63,589 nt of DNA from Chloroflexaceae bacterium (GCA_012031225.1 JAAUTZ010000007.1:16591-80179), one strand, 5' to 3'. Shown: positions 1 through 9,656, counted from the stretch's first letter. The notes: a model not told the origin generated them from the letters alone. Program-made: numbers and translations.

Positions 1-360
1 CAATCCAAGATTTGTATCAGCGTAAATGGTGATTGGTAAGCATGCACACCTTAATATACCTACTTACAGTTACCGGCAAAGAGGTTGTTTCAATTCAGTC
101 TTCTCATAATGGAGTACAGCTGCAAGAAAACTGAACATATTATTTAAGCATTTGTATTATTTGCAATACTAATACTATAAGTATAGTTTGAATCCGGAAT
201 GTATGTCAAGTTTCTTAATGCAAGAAATGGGGTAGCTTTACTCAAGAAGTGGTATAGGTTTCTTGAACATGGGAGAAGCCAAGTATGGAGCGGTATGGGT
301 TTCTTCACCGTTGCCGGAATGCTGTTCAGGAATGATGTGTCTGCCAATCTAGATCGGGCA
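1..360. other. AT-rich non-coding left edge
   Basis: I see no convincing gene in this stretch. It is clearly more AT-rich than the rest of the window. The open frames that cross it continue antisense through the next gene and show no recognisable protein. A short open frame enters from the left edge and stops within about 40 bases, so it could be the tail of a gene outside the window, but nothing supports that. Confidence 0.5.
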
Positions 361-996
361 TCAGGGCAGGGCAAACAGGCGGAACATGAGCACCACACTT
401 GTTGCGGCCAGCACAAAGCCGGCGAGCACTTGCAGGGCCGTATGATTGCCGGTGCGAACCCGCGCCCAGCCCACCGCGAGCGCAGCCAGCCACGCCAGCA
501 CCCCGAACACGGGGGTGTAGAGCAGGGCCAGCGTGGCAAACGAGGCGGCACTGGAGCCGTGTACGCTGATCTTCCAGAACAGGTTGACCAGCGCGGCAAT
601 CAGGGTGACGGCGGCTCCGCTTGCCAGCAGCGCAAGGAATGCGGGGGGCGCATTGAGCAGCCACAGCAGGCCCGCCCCAACGAGCAGATTGGCAAGGCTA
701 AAGGCATACAGCTCGTAGCGTTGGGTGCGGTTGGAAACATCCTCATCGCTGTATGCGCCCTGCCGCAAGCGCCACACAAAGAAGAGCGTGGGCGGGACGA
801 CCATCACCAGAATGCCAAATGCCGCCCACGCCAGCCCACTCAGCCATGCGTCGGTGCCTGCTAGCCCGATCAGGAAGAAGCTCGCAATGCCGAGTAGCAT
901 TGGGTGAAAGAGGCGCGAGAGAAACAGCGCAACGGCATACTCGCGGCTCGTATCTTGCGCTAGCGCGTGCGCCGTCACTTCCGTTACATCACGCAT
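361..996 (-). CDS. PAP2-like phosphatase family membrane protein
   Basis: A 211-residue integral membrane protein with about six hydrophobic segments after a short N-terminal stretch. It resembles the type 2 phosphatidic acid phosphatase superfamily, which removes phosphate from lipid phosphates at the membrane. The segment KISVH followed later by GWARVRTGNHTALQVLAG matches the spacing of the family's central His motif and its SR-x5-H motif. The first motif (K-x6-RP) is not clear and the last motif has Gln where Asp is usual, so activity is uncertain. It lies 51 bases downstream of the acyltransferase gene on the same strand, which fits a lipid-related role. The family assignment is moderately secure; the substrate is unknown. 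Confidence 0.6.
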   Translation of the reverse strand: MRDVTEVTAHALAQDTSREYAVALFLSRLFHPMLLGIASFFLIGLAGTDAWLSGLAWAAFGILVMVVPPTLFFVWRLRQGAYSDEDVSNRTQRYELYAFSLANLLVGAGLLWLLNAPPAFLALLASGAAVTLIAALVNLFWKISVHGSSAASFATLALLYTPVFGVLAWLAALAVGWARVRTGNHTALQVLAGFVLAATSVVLMFRLFALP

Positions 997-1047
997 GGGA
1001 TTGCCCTTTCTCGTGCTGGCAGAGCTAGCTCGCCCTGCCGGTTCCTG

Positions 1048-2346
1048 CTAAAAGATAGATCCCCGGGCCGCAATACGTTGATCCAATTCGTGTTGGATCG
1101 TCTGGCGGACTTGCTCACACAGCATTAACACGATCAAAGGATCATCAGCCGCCGCCGCCCCATACTGGGCTGTCGCGATGGGGGGCAAGAAGCTGATGTG
1201 CCAGCGTGTCGGCAGGGGGATGGCTCCGATGATGCCAAGCCATGGAAAGAATGGCGTAACCGGAAAAAACGGTGCGCCAATCAGCCGTGCGACGGGGGTG
1301 AGATCGCCAATCAAGGGGTAGATCTCCTCCGCCCCAATGACGGCTACGGGAATGATCGGTGCGCCCGTTTGCAGGGCATTCCGCACGAAGCCGCACCGCC
1401 CAAAGCGAGCGAGCCGATAGCGGTGGCTGAAGGGCTTGCCGATGCCTTTTGCGCCTTCGGGGAAGATACAGATCAGTTCATCTTCTTCGAGCAGGCGCAC
1501 CGCATTGGCCGGCAACGCGGCGACTTGCCCCAGTGCGGTGAAGAGCGGTGCAATGATCGGAACGTGGCTAAACCAATCCAGATACAGGCTGCGTACCAGC
1601 CGCCGCGCCGGATGATCCTCGTATACTGCTGCGGTAATCATGGTTGCATCCCACGGCAGGACACCGCTATGGTTGGCAAGCAGCATAGCCCGCCCGTGTG
1701 CGGGGACGTGGGCTAGCCCGCTGGTGGTGATGCGCCACCACCGCCGATAGAGAAACTGGAACAGGGGGCGCATCAAGGTAATCACATCTTGATCGGTTCC
1801 ATACGGATCAGTGTGGTAGTTGCCAGAGAGCCGTTTCTCAAGCAGGTCGAGCAGGGCTCGGAGCTGGTAGTGGAGCAATTCACCCAATTCGCCCCACAGT
1901 TCGGGCTGCACCAGATCGCCTGCACCGTGTCCGGCTCGGTGCAGCAGCGTGAGCATCTGCGGGCTACGGGGCGGTGGCAGGCGATGCAAGGCGATGCGTA
2001 GCCCACGCACGAGATCAAGGACACCCTGATCGGGGCTGATCTGATTCTGGATGGTTGCCCGTACTGGCGGCAGCAGCTCTAGCGCGGCAGGCAATGTGGT
2101 GAGTTGGGCCGGGTTAGGCTTGGCAAGCGGCAGCGGTGAGGGCGGCCCAAGCGGTGCAGGCGGCGGGTCTGGGGGGTGCGCTGTTTGCAGGCGACTGTCC
2201 AAGTCAGTGTGCATCCGGCAGTAGGCCCTATCGGGTAGGGCTGGGTTGCGGCACTGGCTCCCCTTGCGGGTTGTTGCAGCACATTGGCGTGGGGCTAGGC
2301 TCGGCTCAGTCGGTTCGGTCGGTTCAATCACGGGCACGTTCTCCAT
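1048..2346 (-). CDS. lysophospholipid acyltransferase-like protein with N-terminal Cys-rich knuckle
   Basis: A 432-residue protein in two parts. Residues about 20-45 carry a Cys/His pattern (CAATTRKGSQC, then YCRMH) like the small DUF5763-type putative zinc knuckle. After a Pro-rich linker, residues about 190-420 form a PlsC/LPLAT acyltransferase domain: NHSGVLPWD is the catalytic block of the MGAT-like branch and FPEGAKG is the phosphate-binding block. The likely reaction is acyl transfer to a lysolipid or similar hydroxyl at the membrane. I chose the ATG at 2346; an upstream ATG at 2388 would give 14 more residues but a deeper overlap with the preceding gene. It overlaps that gene by 23 bases, so the two are probably translationally coupled. 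Confidence 0.75.
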   Translation of the reverse strand: MENVPVIEPTEPTEPSLAPRQCAATTRKGSQCRNPALPDRAYCRMHTDLDSRLQTAHPPDPPPAPLGPPSPLPLAKPNPAQLTTLPAALELLPPVRATIQNQISPDQGVLDLVRGLRIALHRLPPPRSPQMLTLLHRAGHGAGDLVQPELWGELGELLHYQLRALLDLLEKRLSGNYHTDPYGTDQDVITLMRPLFQFLYRRWWRITTSGLAHVPAHGRAMLLANHSGVLPWDATMITAAVYEDHPARRLVRSLYLDWFSHVPIIAPLFTALGQVAALPANAVRLLEEDELICIFPEGAKGIGKPFSHRYRLARFGRCGFVRNALQTGAPIIPVAVIGAEEIYPLIGDLTPVARLIGAPFFPVTPFFPWLGIIGAIPLPTRWHISFLPPIATAQYGAAAADDPLIVLMLCEQVRQTIQHELDQRIAARGSIF

Positions 2347-3325
2347 AGGGCGATTCTGGCCGGGGCAGGGCGCGGGGCGGCGTGGCACGCGGGGCGGCGT
2401 GCAGCGTTGCTAGCCCGCGCAGGAGATCATAGGCACTGTGGCGTGGCTGCCAGTGCAGGCTGTGTGTGGCGCGGCGCAGATCGGCAACGCAGGGATAGAC
2501 GAGAAACTCCAGATCGGCAAACCAACCGGTGAGCTGCTTGCGCTGCCCCAACGCACCCGCTAGCGCAACCGGAATGGGCAACACGCCACGCGGCTGCCGC
2601 CCCGTCAAGCGGATTGCCTGATCGAGGGGGATTGGTTCAAGGGCGGCAAGATTGAAGGAGCCGCACGCATCGCCGAGTGCTGCTCGCACCACCGCATCGG
2701 CTGCATCATCGGGGTGGAGCACCTGTATGCGCGGGCTGTAGCCGATCAGTACGGGCGGGGTGGGCTGGGTTAGGTAGGCAGTCAACGGCGACCACGCCTG
2801 ATCGCCGACAATGCTGGCACAGCGTAGGATGACCACTTCCATATGCGGGTGGCTGTGGGCAAAGCTCTGGGTCAGTGCATCGAGTTCGCAGTAGTCGCGC
2901 AGCAGCCCCGACTTGCGGGCTTTCTGCACCGGCATATCCTCACTGATGAAGGCGGCGTGATTGGCGCGTGCGCCATAGACGAGCGTGCTGCTCCGCACAA
3001 TCACCCGGCGCACACCGGCGGCTGCACACGCCCCCAGCAGCGTGAGCGTGCCCATGACGTTGTGCTGCAAGGCCGCTTCGCGGTTGGTGGTGGGGGCATC
3101 TTCACCGATCACGTCAAGGTGGATCAGCGTATCCACCTGTTCGGCGCGGAGCCACGCCACCAGCTGCTGGGCGGCGGCGGTACTCACCAGCATATCGCCG
3201 TGCGTGAATTCGAGCGGGATCATGCTGGCCCGGTGAATCAAGCGCACCTGCGGGTGCTGGTGCAGCCGCAGGGCAACCCGGTAGCCCAATTGAGTTGTAC
3301 TGCCATTGACAAAGAGTGTTCTCAC
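2324..3325 (-). CDS. NAD-dependent epimerase/dehydratase-like protein (extended SDR)
   Basis: About 333 residues with an extended short-chain dehydrogenase fold. The N-terminal nucleotide-binding strand is VRTLFVNGSTTQLG, a variant of the usual GxxGxxG, followed by STLVYG in the mid-domain. The usual catalytic YxxxK is not intact: the best aligned position reads DYCELDALTQ, with Asp where Lys is expected. Such proteins can bind NAD(P) without redox chemistry. The GTG at 3325 is preferred as start because AGAGG lies just upstream and it sits 8 bases after the preceding stop; an ATG at 3382 would overlap the toxin-like gene by 50 bases. Substrate unknown; the adjacent acyltransferase suggests lipid or envelope metabolism. 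Confidence 0.7.
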   Translation of the reverse strand: MRTLFVNGSTTQLGYRVALRLHQHPQVRLIHRASMIPLEFTHGDMLVSTAAAQQLVAWLRAEQVDTLIHLDVIGEDAPTTNREAALQHNVMGTLTLLGACAAAGVRRVIVRSSTLVYGARANHAAFISEDMPVQKARKSGLLRDYCELDALTQSFAHSHPHMEVVILRCASIVGDQAWSPLTAYLTQPTPPVLIGYSPRIQVLHPDDAADAVVRAALGDACGSFNLAALEPIPLDQAIRLTGRQPRGVLPIPVALAGALGQRKQLTGWFADLEFLVYPCVADLRRATHSLHWQPRHSAYDLLRGLATLHAAPRATPPRALPRPESPYGERARD

Positions 3326-3332
3326 GCCGCCT

Positions 3333-3770
3333 CTACTCTGCCTGTAAGGTGGATGGTGGGTTTGCTCCAACGACGTTTTCACGGAGCCACGCCTCTAGCC
3401 CCTCCCGGTCCATATCGGAGTGGGCCAGTGCCCGCACCAACCAGACTAGTTCGGCACTGCCGATGTCGGCGCGGAGCGTGTGCCCGTTGCTTTCCAGAAA
3501 GCGCAACATGGCGATCAGGGCGGTGCCATCGTTGCCACTCAGAAACGGGTGATCCTTAATAATTAAGAACGTCATCACAGAGGCTTTACTGCACAGATCG
3601 GGGTACAGTTCTGCGCCGAACATTGCCTGACGGGGGGCGTTCAGCACGGTTGTCAGCCGATCTTGGCTGGCAATGCCGAGCAAGCCGCCATACGTTGCGA
3701 CGATGTAGGCGTGCAGATCAAGCAGATCATCCTGCGATAAATAAAGCGTTGTGTTGGTCGTATCCATCAT
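3333..3770 (-). CDS. Doc/Fic-family toxin-like protein with degenerate active motif
   Basis: 145 residues of the Fic/Doc fold; Doc toxins phosphorylate elongation factor Tu. The central motif is HPFLSGNDGTA at about residues 79-89. Family members have HxFxD(A/G)NKRT, so the His and Asn remain but the metal-binding Asp is Ser, Lys is Asp and the Arg is Gly. That predicts weak or lost nucleotidyl/phosphotransfer activity. It follows an AbrB-like antitoxin gene by 59 bases on the same strand, the standard antitoxin-first order. The start could be either of two adjacent ATGs. I am confident of the family, not of toxicity. Confidence 0.75.
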   Translation of the reverse strand: MMDTTNTTLYLSQDDLLDLHAYIVATYGGLLGIASQDRLTTVLNAPRQAMFGAELYPDLCSKASVMTFLIIKDHPFLSGNDGTALIAMLRFLESNGHTLRADIGSAELVWLVRALAHSDMDREGLEAWLRENVVGANPPSTLQAE

Positions 3771-3794
3771 ATACCGGCCGGTAGCGATTCCAAC

Positions 3795-3846
3795 GTACTC
3801 GCGCTACACCCCACCAATCTGTACTCGCGCTACACTCCAACAATCT
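3795..3846. repeat. tandem 26-bp duplication over the antitoxin 3' end
   Basis: Two adjacent 26-base units, 3795-3820 and 3821-3846, differ at only 2 positions. The unit encodes the last residues and stop of the AbrB-like antitoxin read on the minus strand, so the end of the gene has been copied into the antitoxin-toxin gap. The second copy is untranslated. Confidence 0.85.
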
Positions 3847-4045
3847 CGCGGAAGGCACGGTCATAGCGATCACTGATGCCTTTTGCCCACGTTCGCATCT
3901 GCGGACTCATCGGGCGGCGGAGGAGGATTTCGCGCTCGGTGAAGATGATCTCAACTGTCTCTTCCTCGCCTAGCCCGACGGCGCGGAGCCAGCCCTGCAC
4001 AACGGTCGGCAGATTCTCACGTTCAACACTAAATGAGCGTGGCAT
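3830..4045 (-). CDS. AbrB/MazE-like antitoxin
   Basis: 71 residues. The middle (WLRAVGLGEEETVEIIFTER) has the strand-turn-strand pattern of swapped-hairpin AbrB/MazE DNA-binding domains, and the basic, aromatic C-terminal tail is the usual toxin-binding region. It begins one base after the lysS stop (TGA, one base, ATG), so it is almost certainly translated from the lysS message. With the downstream Doc-like gene it forms a toxin-antitoxin pair. Antitoxins of this type normally repress their own promoter; here no separate promoter is evident, so expression may depend on lysS. Confidence 0.7.
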   Translation of the reverse strand: MPRSFSVERENLPTVVQGWLRAVGLGEEETVEIIFTEREILLRRPMSPQMRTWAKGISDRYDRAFREIVGV

Positions 4046-4046
4046 A

Positions 4047-5534
4047 TCAATGCCCCTCCCGGCTACGTAGATGCGGAAACAGAATGACCTCGCGGATGGT
4101 GGGCTGATCGGTCAGCACCATCACGAGCCGATCAATGCCCACGCCTAGCCCACCGGTTGGAGGCATGGCATACATCAGCGCATTGATGTAATCGGTGTCC
4201 ATCTGGTGGGCCTCATCATCGCCTGCCGTATATGCCCGCCCCTGCTCCAGAAACCGCTGCTCTTGATCGAGCGGATCATTCAACTCAGAGAAGGCATTGC
4301 CTAGCTCCATACCCCCCACAAATGCCTCAAAGCGTTCTGTCAAGCCGGGCCGCGTGGGGTGGCGTTTGGCTAAGGGCGACAGTTCCACCGGATAATCTAT
4401 GACGAAGGTGGGTTGGATCAGCAACGGCTCGACAAAGGTGCTAAAGAGTTCATCCACCTGTTTTGCCCACGTTGCTTTGCGCTCGACTTTGCTGCGGTGG
4501 TGCAGATTGGCGGTCGTGATCTGGCTCCAGAGATCATCGAGATCGGGGTGCGCCAAGACATTGAGGCCCGTCTGCTCGGCAATGCTCTCGATCAAGCCGA
4601 TGCGCTGCCACGCCGGGGCAAAGTCTATCACCTGCCCCTGATATGTGACCGCCGGGCCGCCAGTGACAGCCAACGCAATATGGCGGAACATCGCCTCCGT
4701 CAGCTGCATCATATCGTTGTAGTCGGCGTAGGCGAGGTAACACTCCATCATCGTAAATTCGGTGTTGTGGCTGCGGTCTACGCCTTCGTTGCGGAAGTTT
4801 TTGCCGATCTCGTACACGCCCGGAAAGCCACCGACAATCAGGCGTTTCAGGTACAGTTCGGTGGCAATGCGGAGGTACAGTTGCTGGTCGAGCTGATTGT
4901 GGTGGGTGATGAATGGCCGCGCTGCCGCGCCGCCATAGATCGGCTGCAAGACGGGCGTTTCCACCTCCACGAAGCCGCGCCCATCGAGGTAGCCGCGCAT
5001 GCTGCTGATCGCTAAGGCCCGCTTGCGGAACACCTCGCGCCGATCCTCATTCACAATCAGATCGAGGTAACGTTGGCGCAGGCGTTCTTCCACGTCGCGC
5101 AAGCCTTCCCACTTTTCGGGGGGCGGGTTGAGGGCTTTGGCAAGCAGGCGCAGATCCTGCACAAAGATCGAAGCCTCGCCGCGTTTGGTGCGCCGTAGCG
5201 TGCCGTGCACCTCGACAATATCAAACGTATCCAGTTCATCGGCAAACCGATCAAAGAGCAGATCGCCCAGATCGCCGCGACTAAGCCAGATCTGAAGCTC
5301 GCCCGTGCCGTCGTTGATATGCGCGAAAGCGAGCTTGCCCATCACGCGCCGCGCCCCGATGATCCGCCCTGCTAGGGTGAGTGGCGCGGCTGCATCGGCG
5401 AGGGCATCGAAATCCGCCAGTGCTGCCCCAATCGTGTGGGTGCGCTGGCTTGTGCTAGGGAAGCCTTCCTGTCCCACCGCCTGAAGCCGCTCGAGTTTTT
5501 GCAAACGCTGATGCTGTAATTCGTTGAGTTCCAT
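4047..5534 (-). CDS. lysS: lysyl-tRNA synthetase, class II
   Basis: 495 residues, the usual length. It attaches lysine to tRNA-Lys in the cytoplasm. The N-terminal OB-fold anticodon-binding domain (about residues 50-150) includes [18 protein letters not shown]. Class II motif 2 is visible as [20 protein letters not shown] and motif 3 as [11 protein letters not shown] near the C-terminus. It heads a minus-strand run (antitoxin, Doc-like protein, SDR, acyltransferase, PAP2-like protein). The ATG at 5534 matches the normal N-terminus of the family. Confidence 0.97.
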   Translation of the reverse strand: MELNELQHQRLQKLERLQAVGQEGFPSTSQRTHTIGAALADFDALADAAAPLTLAGRIIGARRVMGKLAFAHINDGTGELQIWLSRGDLGDLLFDRFADELDTFDIVEVHGTLRRTKRGEASIFVQDLRLLAKALNPPPEKWEGLRDVEERLRQRYLDLIVNEDRREVFRKRALAISSMRGYLDGRGFVEVETPVLQPIYGGAAARPFITHHNQLDQQLYLRIATELYLKRLIVGGFPGVYEIGKNFRNEGVDRSHNTEFTMMECYLAYADYNDMMQLTEAMFRHIALAVTGGPAVTYQGQVIDFAPAWQRIGLIESIAEQTGLNVLAHPDLDDLWSQITTANLHHRSKVERKATWAKQVDELFSTFVEPLLIQPTFVIDYPVELSPLAKRHPTRPGLTERFEAFVGGMELGNAFSELNDPLDQEQRFLEQGRAYTAGDDEAHQMDTDYINALMYAMPPTGGLGVGIDRLVMVLTDQPTIREVILFPHLRSREGH

Positions 5535-5590
5535 TGGGCAACGATTTCTGTATGACTATTCGTTTTTCCTTATGACAGTATAGCATAAAG

Positions 5591-5620
5591 GTGTCAGGTG
5601 TTAGGTGTCAGGTGTTAGGT
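5591..5620. repeat. short G-rich tandem repeat (GGTGTCA/GGTGTTA type)
   Basis: A run of alternating GTGTCAG and GTGTTAG units fills the gap between the divergent lysS and CPBP genes. Related units occur at about 30153-30187, 44930-44960, 49084-49205 and 51407-51475, always between genes. Confidence 0.75.
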
Positions 5621-5626
5621 ATTGAA

Positions 5627-6592
5627 ATGAACACGCCCCCCCCAACCTACTCCGCGCCTGATCCGCACCGCCGTACCGCAGGTGGCGGCTTCTGGCTGTA
5701 TCTGCCGCTATTTGCTGCCCTAGAGCTTGCCATCGCCCAGCATGGCCCATCGCTAGGCATTGGGCTGTATGTGGGCTTACTGATCGGCTTGAGCCTGCAC
5801 AGTAGCCTTGCCCGCCAAGAATACGCCGCCCGCCTTGCGCTCGCCCTGACGTTGCTACCCCTGACGCGCCTGCTCACGCTGGTGCTGCCCCTGCTCGCCC
5901 TGCCGCCCCTGCTCGGCTATCTGGCAGTGCTGGCGGGCAGTGCGCTCGCCTGCGCGGTGGTGCTCCTCCAACTCAATCTGCGCTTCTCCGCTGTGGGTTT
6001 GGGGCTGCGCGTTCCTGTGCTACATCTGCTGATGCTGAGCAGTGTGCCCGGCTTGGCTGCGCTGCACTTCGCCTTTGCCGCACCCGTTGCCGTTGTCAGC
6101 GGCGAGCTACTGGCCCGCCCGCCCGCGCCTGCTGCGCCACTCGCGTTGCTTGCGCTCGGTGGGGTGCTGTTCATCGGCGGGGTGCTAGAGGAGGTGATCC
6201 TGCGTGGCGTGGTGCAAGCCGTCGCGCTGCCCCTGATGGGCAGACGTGCGCTGATCTTCAGCGCACTGGCGGGGGCGGTGCTGCACGTCGGCAGCAGTCC
6301 GAGCAGTGCGCTGCTGCTGATCGGGCTGGTGGGTTGGCTGTTTGCCCATATCAGCTACCACACTGGCTCGGTGCTAGGCGTGGCATTGCTGCGCGGCTCC
6401 ACCAACGTGCTGTACCTACTCGGCTTGCCGGCTCTGCTTGGCACGCCGGATTCGCCCGCATTGCTCGTCGCTCTTGCGCCACTTGGCATGCCCACTGCGC
6501 TGCTCGTACTGGTGTTGCTGGTGCTGATGAGCCTGCTGCTGGCATGGGTGCTGGTGCTATTTGGCTACCTGTGCGCCCGCCCAACGAGTTGA
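5627..6592 (+). CDS. CPBP family intramembrane glutamic protease
   Basis: About 321 residues, strongly hydrophobic, with eight or more predicted membrane segments. The motif EEVILRG near residue 190 is the EExxxR signature of the CPBP (Abi, Rce1-like) family, and the later segment GAVLHVG supplies a further conserved His. Members cleave membrane or prenylated substrates, or process bacteriocin-type peptides. The ATG at 5627 is chosen because the upstream GTG at 5591 would require translating the G-rich tandem repeat. It stands alone between lysS and the M16C protease; no bacteriocin genes are nearby, so the substrate is unknown. Confidence 0.8.
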   Translation: MNTPPPTYSAPDPHRRTAGGGFWLYLPLFAALELAIAQHGPSLGIGLYVGLLIGLSLHSSLARQEYAARLALALTLLPLTRLLTLVLPLLALPPLLGYLAVLAGSALACAVVLLQLNLRFSAVGLGLRVPVLHLLMLSSVPGLAALHFAFAAPVAVVSGELLARPPAPAAPLALLALGGVLFIGGVLEEVILRGVVQAVALPLMGRRALIFSALAGAVLHVGSSPSSALLLIGLVGWLFAHISYHTGSVLGVALLRGSTNVLYLLGLPALLGTPDSPALLVALAPLGMPTALLVLVLLVLMSLLLAWVLVLFGYLCARPTS

Positions 6593-6677
6593 CAGCCGTG
6601 CCCGCTCTGCCCATAATGACAGCAAGACCTGTATTCTTAGCTGCACAGTCTAGCTGCACAGAAAGCGAGCGACCTCT

Positions 6678-9601
6678 ATGACGACGGAAATTGCCACGGG
6701 CTTCGAACTGCTACGTGATGCGTATGTAGCCGAAATTGCGTCGCAGGTGCGCCTGTATCGCCACACCCGCACCGGAGCCGAGATTATGTCCATTGAGAAT
6801 GATGATGAGAATAAAGTGTTCGGGATTGCCTTCCGCACGCCGCCCACCGACTCCACGGGCATTGCCCACATCCTTGAACATTCGGTGCTGTGCGGCTCGC
6901 GCAAGTACCCGCTCAAGGAGCCGTTTGTCGAACTGATCAAAGGCTCCCTGAACACCTTCTTGAATGCCTTCACCTTTCCCGATAAAACCTGCTATCCGGT
7001 GGCGAGCCAGAATACGCAGGACCTCTACAACATGATTGACGTGTACCTTGATGCGGTCTTCTTCCCGCGCCTCACGCCGCATGTGTTGGAGCAGGAGGGC
7101 TGGCACTACGAACTCGAAAACCCCGATGATCCACTGATCTTCAAAGGCGTGGTGTTCAACGAGATGAAGGGTGCGTTTGGCGCACCCGAACGTGCGCTCA
7201 ACTCCTTTGCCCAGCGTTCGCTGTTTCCCGACACAACGTATGGCGTGGAGTCGGGGGGGCTACCCGCACACATCCCCGACTTGACGTTCGAGCAGTTCAG
7301 CGCGTTTCACCGCACCCATTACCACCCCTCGAATGCGCGCATCTTTTCTACGGCGATGACGACCCACAGCAGCGGCTGGCGATCATTGCCGCCTATCTGG
7401 ATGAGTTTGAGCCAATCACGCCCGACTCGGATGTTGCGCTTCAGCCGCCCTTCGATGCGCCGCGCACCCTGACGTATTCCTACAGCGTGGATGCTGACGA
7501 AGACCTGAGCAAAAAAAGCATGGTCTCAGTCAATTGGGCGTTGCCCACCACCAACGATGCAGAGCTAGTGCTAGCCCTTGAAATGCTCGACCAGATCCTG
7601 CTGGGCACGCCCGCCAATCCGCTCTACAAAGCCCTACTCGATTCCGGCTTGGGCGAGGATTTGACCCACTCCGGCTTCGATGAGGATCTGCGGCAAGGGA
7701 CGTTTAGCGTCGGCATGAAGGGCATCGCATTCGATGATGTGGGCAAGGTAGAGCAGGTTATCCTGATCACGCTTACCCAGCTTGCCGAGCAGGGCATAGA
7801 TCGCAATACGATTGAGGCGGCGGTGAATACGGTTGAGTTCCAGCTCCGCGAGCGCAACACTGGGTCGTTTCCACGCGGCTTGGCGGTGATGATCCGCTCG
7901 CTGACGACGTGGCTGCACGGCGATGATCCGCTTGCACCGCTCGCTTTTGAGCAACCGCTCGCGGCGATCAAGCATCGCCTTGCCAGCGACACGCCCTTCT
8001 TTGAGATGCTGATCCGCGACCTGCTGCTGAACAATCAGCACCGCACGACGGTGATCTTGCAGCCTGACCCCGACCACGCCCGCCGCGAAGCTGAAGCCGA
8101 GCAGCAGCGGTTGGCGGCGGTGCGGGCGACGCTTTCGGATGCGGATGTGCAGGCAATCATTGCGAATACCCGCACGTTGAAACAGATGCAGGAAACGCCC
8201 GATCCACCCGAAGCGATTGCGCTGATCCCTGCGCTCACGCTAGCTGATCTGGATCGCCACGAACGCCCCACCCCAACCGAGCAGCTGGAGCAACTCGGTA
8301 CGCTGGTGCTCTACCACGAACTCGCCACGAGTGGCATTGGCTACGTAGATTTAGCCTTTGATCTGCACTGCCTGCCGCAGGAACTGGTGCCCTACTGTGG
8401 GTTGATTGGGCGGATCCTGTTTGAGACGGGCACCGACACGGAGGATTTTGTGAGCCTCGCGCAGCGCATCGGGCGCACCACTGGCGGCATTGGGGCGCAG
8501 GCGTGGTCGGCGGCAATAGCCAATACCGAGCGCGGGGCAACCCGCCTGATGGTGCGCGGCAAAGCCACCCGCGACAATATGGGCGAGCTATTCAGCATCA
8601 TGCGCGATGTGCTGCTCACCGCTCGCTTGGACAACCGCGAACGCATCCGCCAGCTGGTGCTAGAGGAGAAAGCCCAACTCGAAGCCGCCCTTGCGCCAGC
8701 CGGCCACCGCTTGGTGGGAGCCTACCTTGCGGGGCTGTTTGATGAGGCGGGCTGGGCGACTGAGCAGATGGGCGGGATTGGCCACCTGTTCTTCTTGCGC
8801 CAGCTAGCCCAACAGGTTGACAATGATTGGGATGGCGTGCATGCTCGCCTCGTGGATCTGCGCGAGCGCATCATGCACCGCCCCAACGTGATTGTCAACA
8901 TCACGGCTGATAGCGCAACGGGGCAGCAGGCGCGGCCCCATCTGGAGCAGTTCCTCGCTGCACTGCCCGCATCGCTGGGCGCAGCGCAGGTGTGGCAGCC
9001 GACGTATGCCCAGCCCTTCGCGGGGCTGAGCATGCCTTCGCAGGTCAACTATGTGGGCAAAGCCGCGAACCTCTACCAGCTTGGCTACACGCTGCACGGC
9101 TCGGTGCTAGTGATCCTGAAGTATCTGAATACGACGTGGATGTGGGAGCAGGTGCGTGTGAAGGGCGGGGCATACGGTGGCTTTGCCCGTTTCAACCGCC
9201 ATTCGGGGGTGTTCGATTTCCTCTCCTACCGTGACCCGAACCTGCTTGGTACGCTTGCCGTGTATGACAAAACGGCCGAGTTCTTGCGGAGTGTGGAGCT
9301 AACCGAGCAGGATGTGACGCGCAGCATCATCGGCACGATAGGCGACATAGATCCCTACCGCCTGCCGGATGCACGCGGCTTCACTGCGCTGACGCGGCAC
9401 CTGATTCACGACGATGCGGACACCCGCCAAGCCCTGCGCGAACAGGTGCTCGACACCACCATTGCCGACTTCCGCGCCTTTGCGGAGGTTCTAGAGCAGG
9501 TACGGACACAGGGTATCGTAGCGGTGCTTGGCTCAACTGAGCAGATCGCTGCTGCCAATGCCCAGCAGCCCAATCTGCTGACGAAGGTGAAGGTGCTGTA
9601 A
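6678..9601 (+). pseudogene. M16C metalloprotease (presequence-protease-like) split by a frameshift
   Basis: A zinc peptidase of the pitrilysin M16C group (PreP/Cym1/falcilysin-like), which degrades short unfolded peptides inside a two-half clamshell. The inverted zinc motif HILEH lies at residues 64-68 and the third ligand region is VVFNEMKGAF. The frame opened at 6678 stops at 7472, while the rest of the protein is read from another frame ending at 9601. Conserved sequence jumps frame at the T-run 7344-7347: with one more T the text reads NARIFFYGDDDP and continues without interruption, giving about 974 residues, a normal length. A single-base deletion in a homopolymer is therefore the whole defect. 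It may be a sequencing error or a real inactivation. Confidence 0.88.
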
Positions 9602-9622
9602 CGGCGAAGTGGCGCGGAGCAA

Positions 9623-9654
9623 GGGGGAGGGGTGGGCAAGCCCCGCCCGCCCCC
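9623..9654. terminator. G/C-rich hairpin after the M16C gene
   Basis: A run of G-rich sequence (9623-9637) is followed almost at once by its near complement (9640-9654), giving a strong stem about 22 bases after the M16C stop, then GTTTG. It probably ends that transcript before the EF-P promoter. Confidence 0.5.
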
Positions 9655-9656
9655 GT

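Noticed and set aside
186-200. T-loop-like GTTTGAATCC suggesting a tRNA
   Set aside because: No matching acceptor, D or anticodon stems around it.
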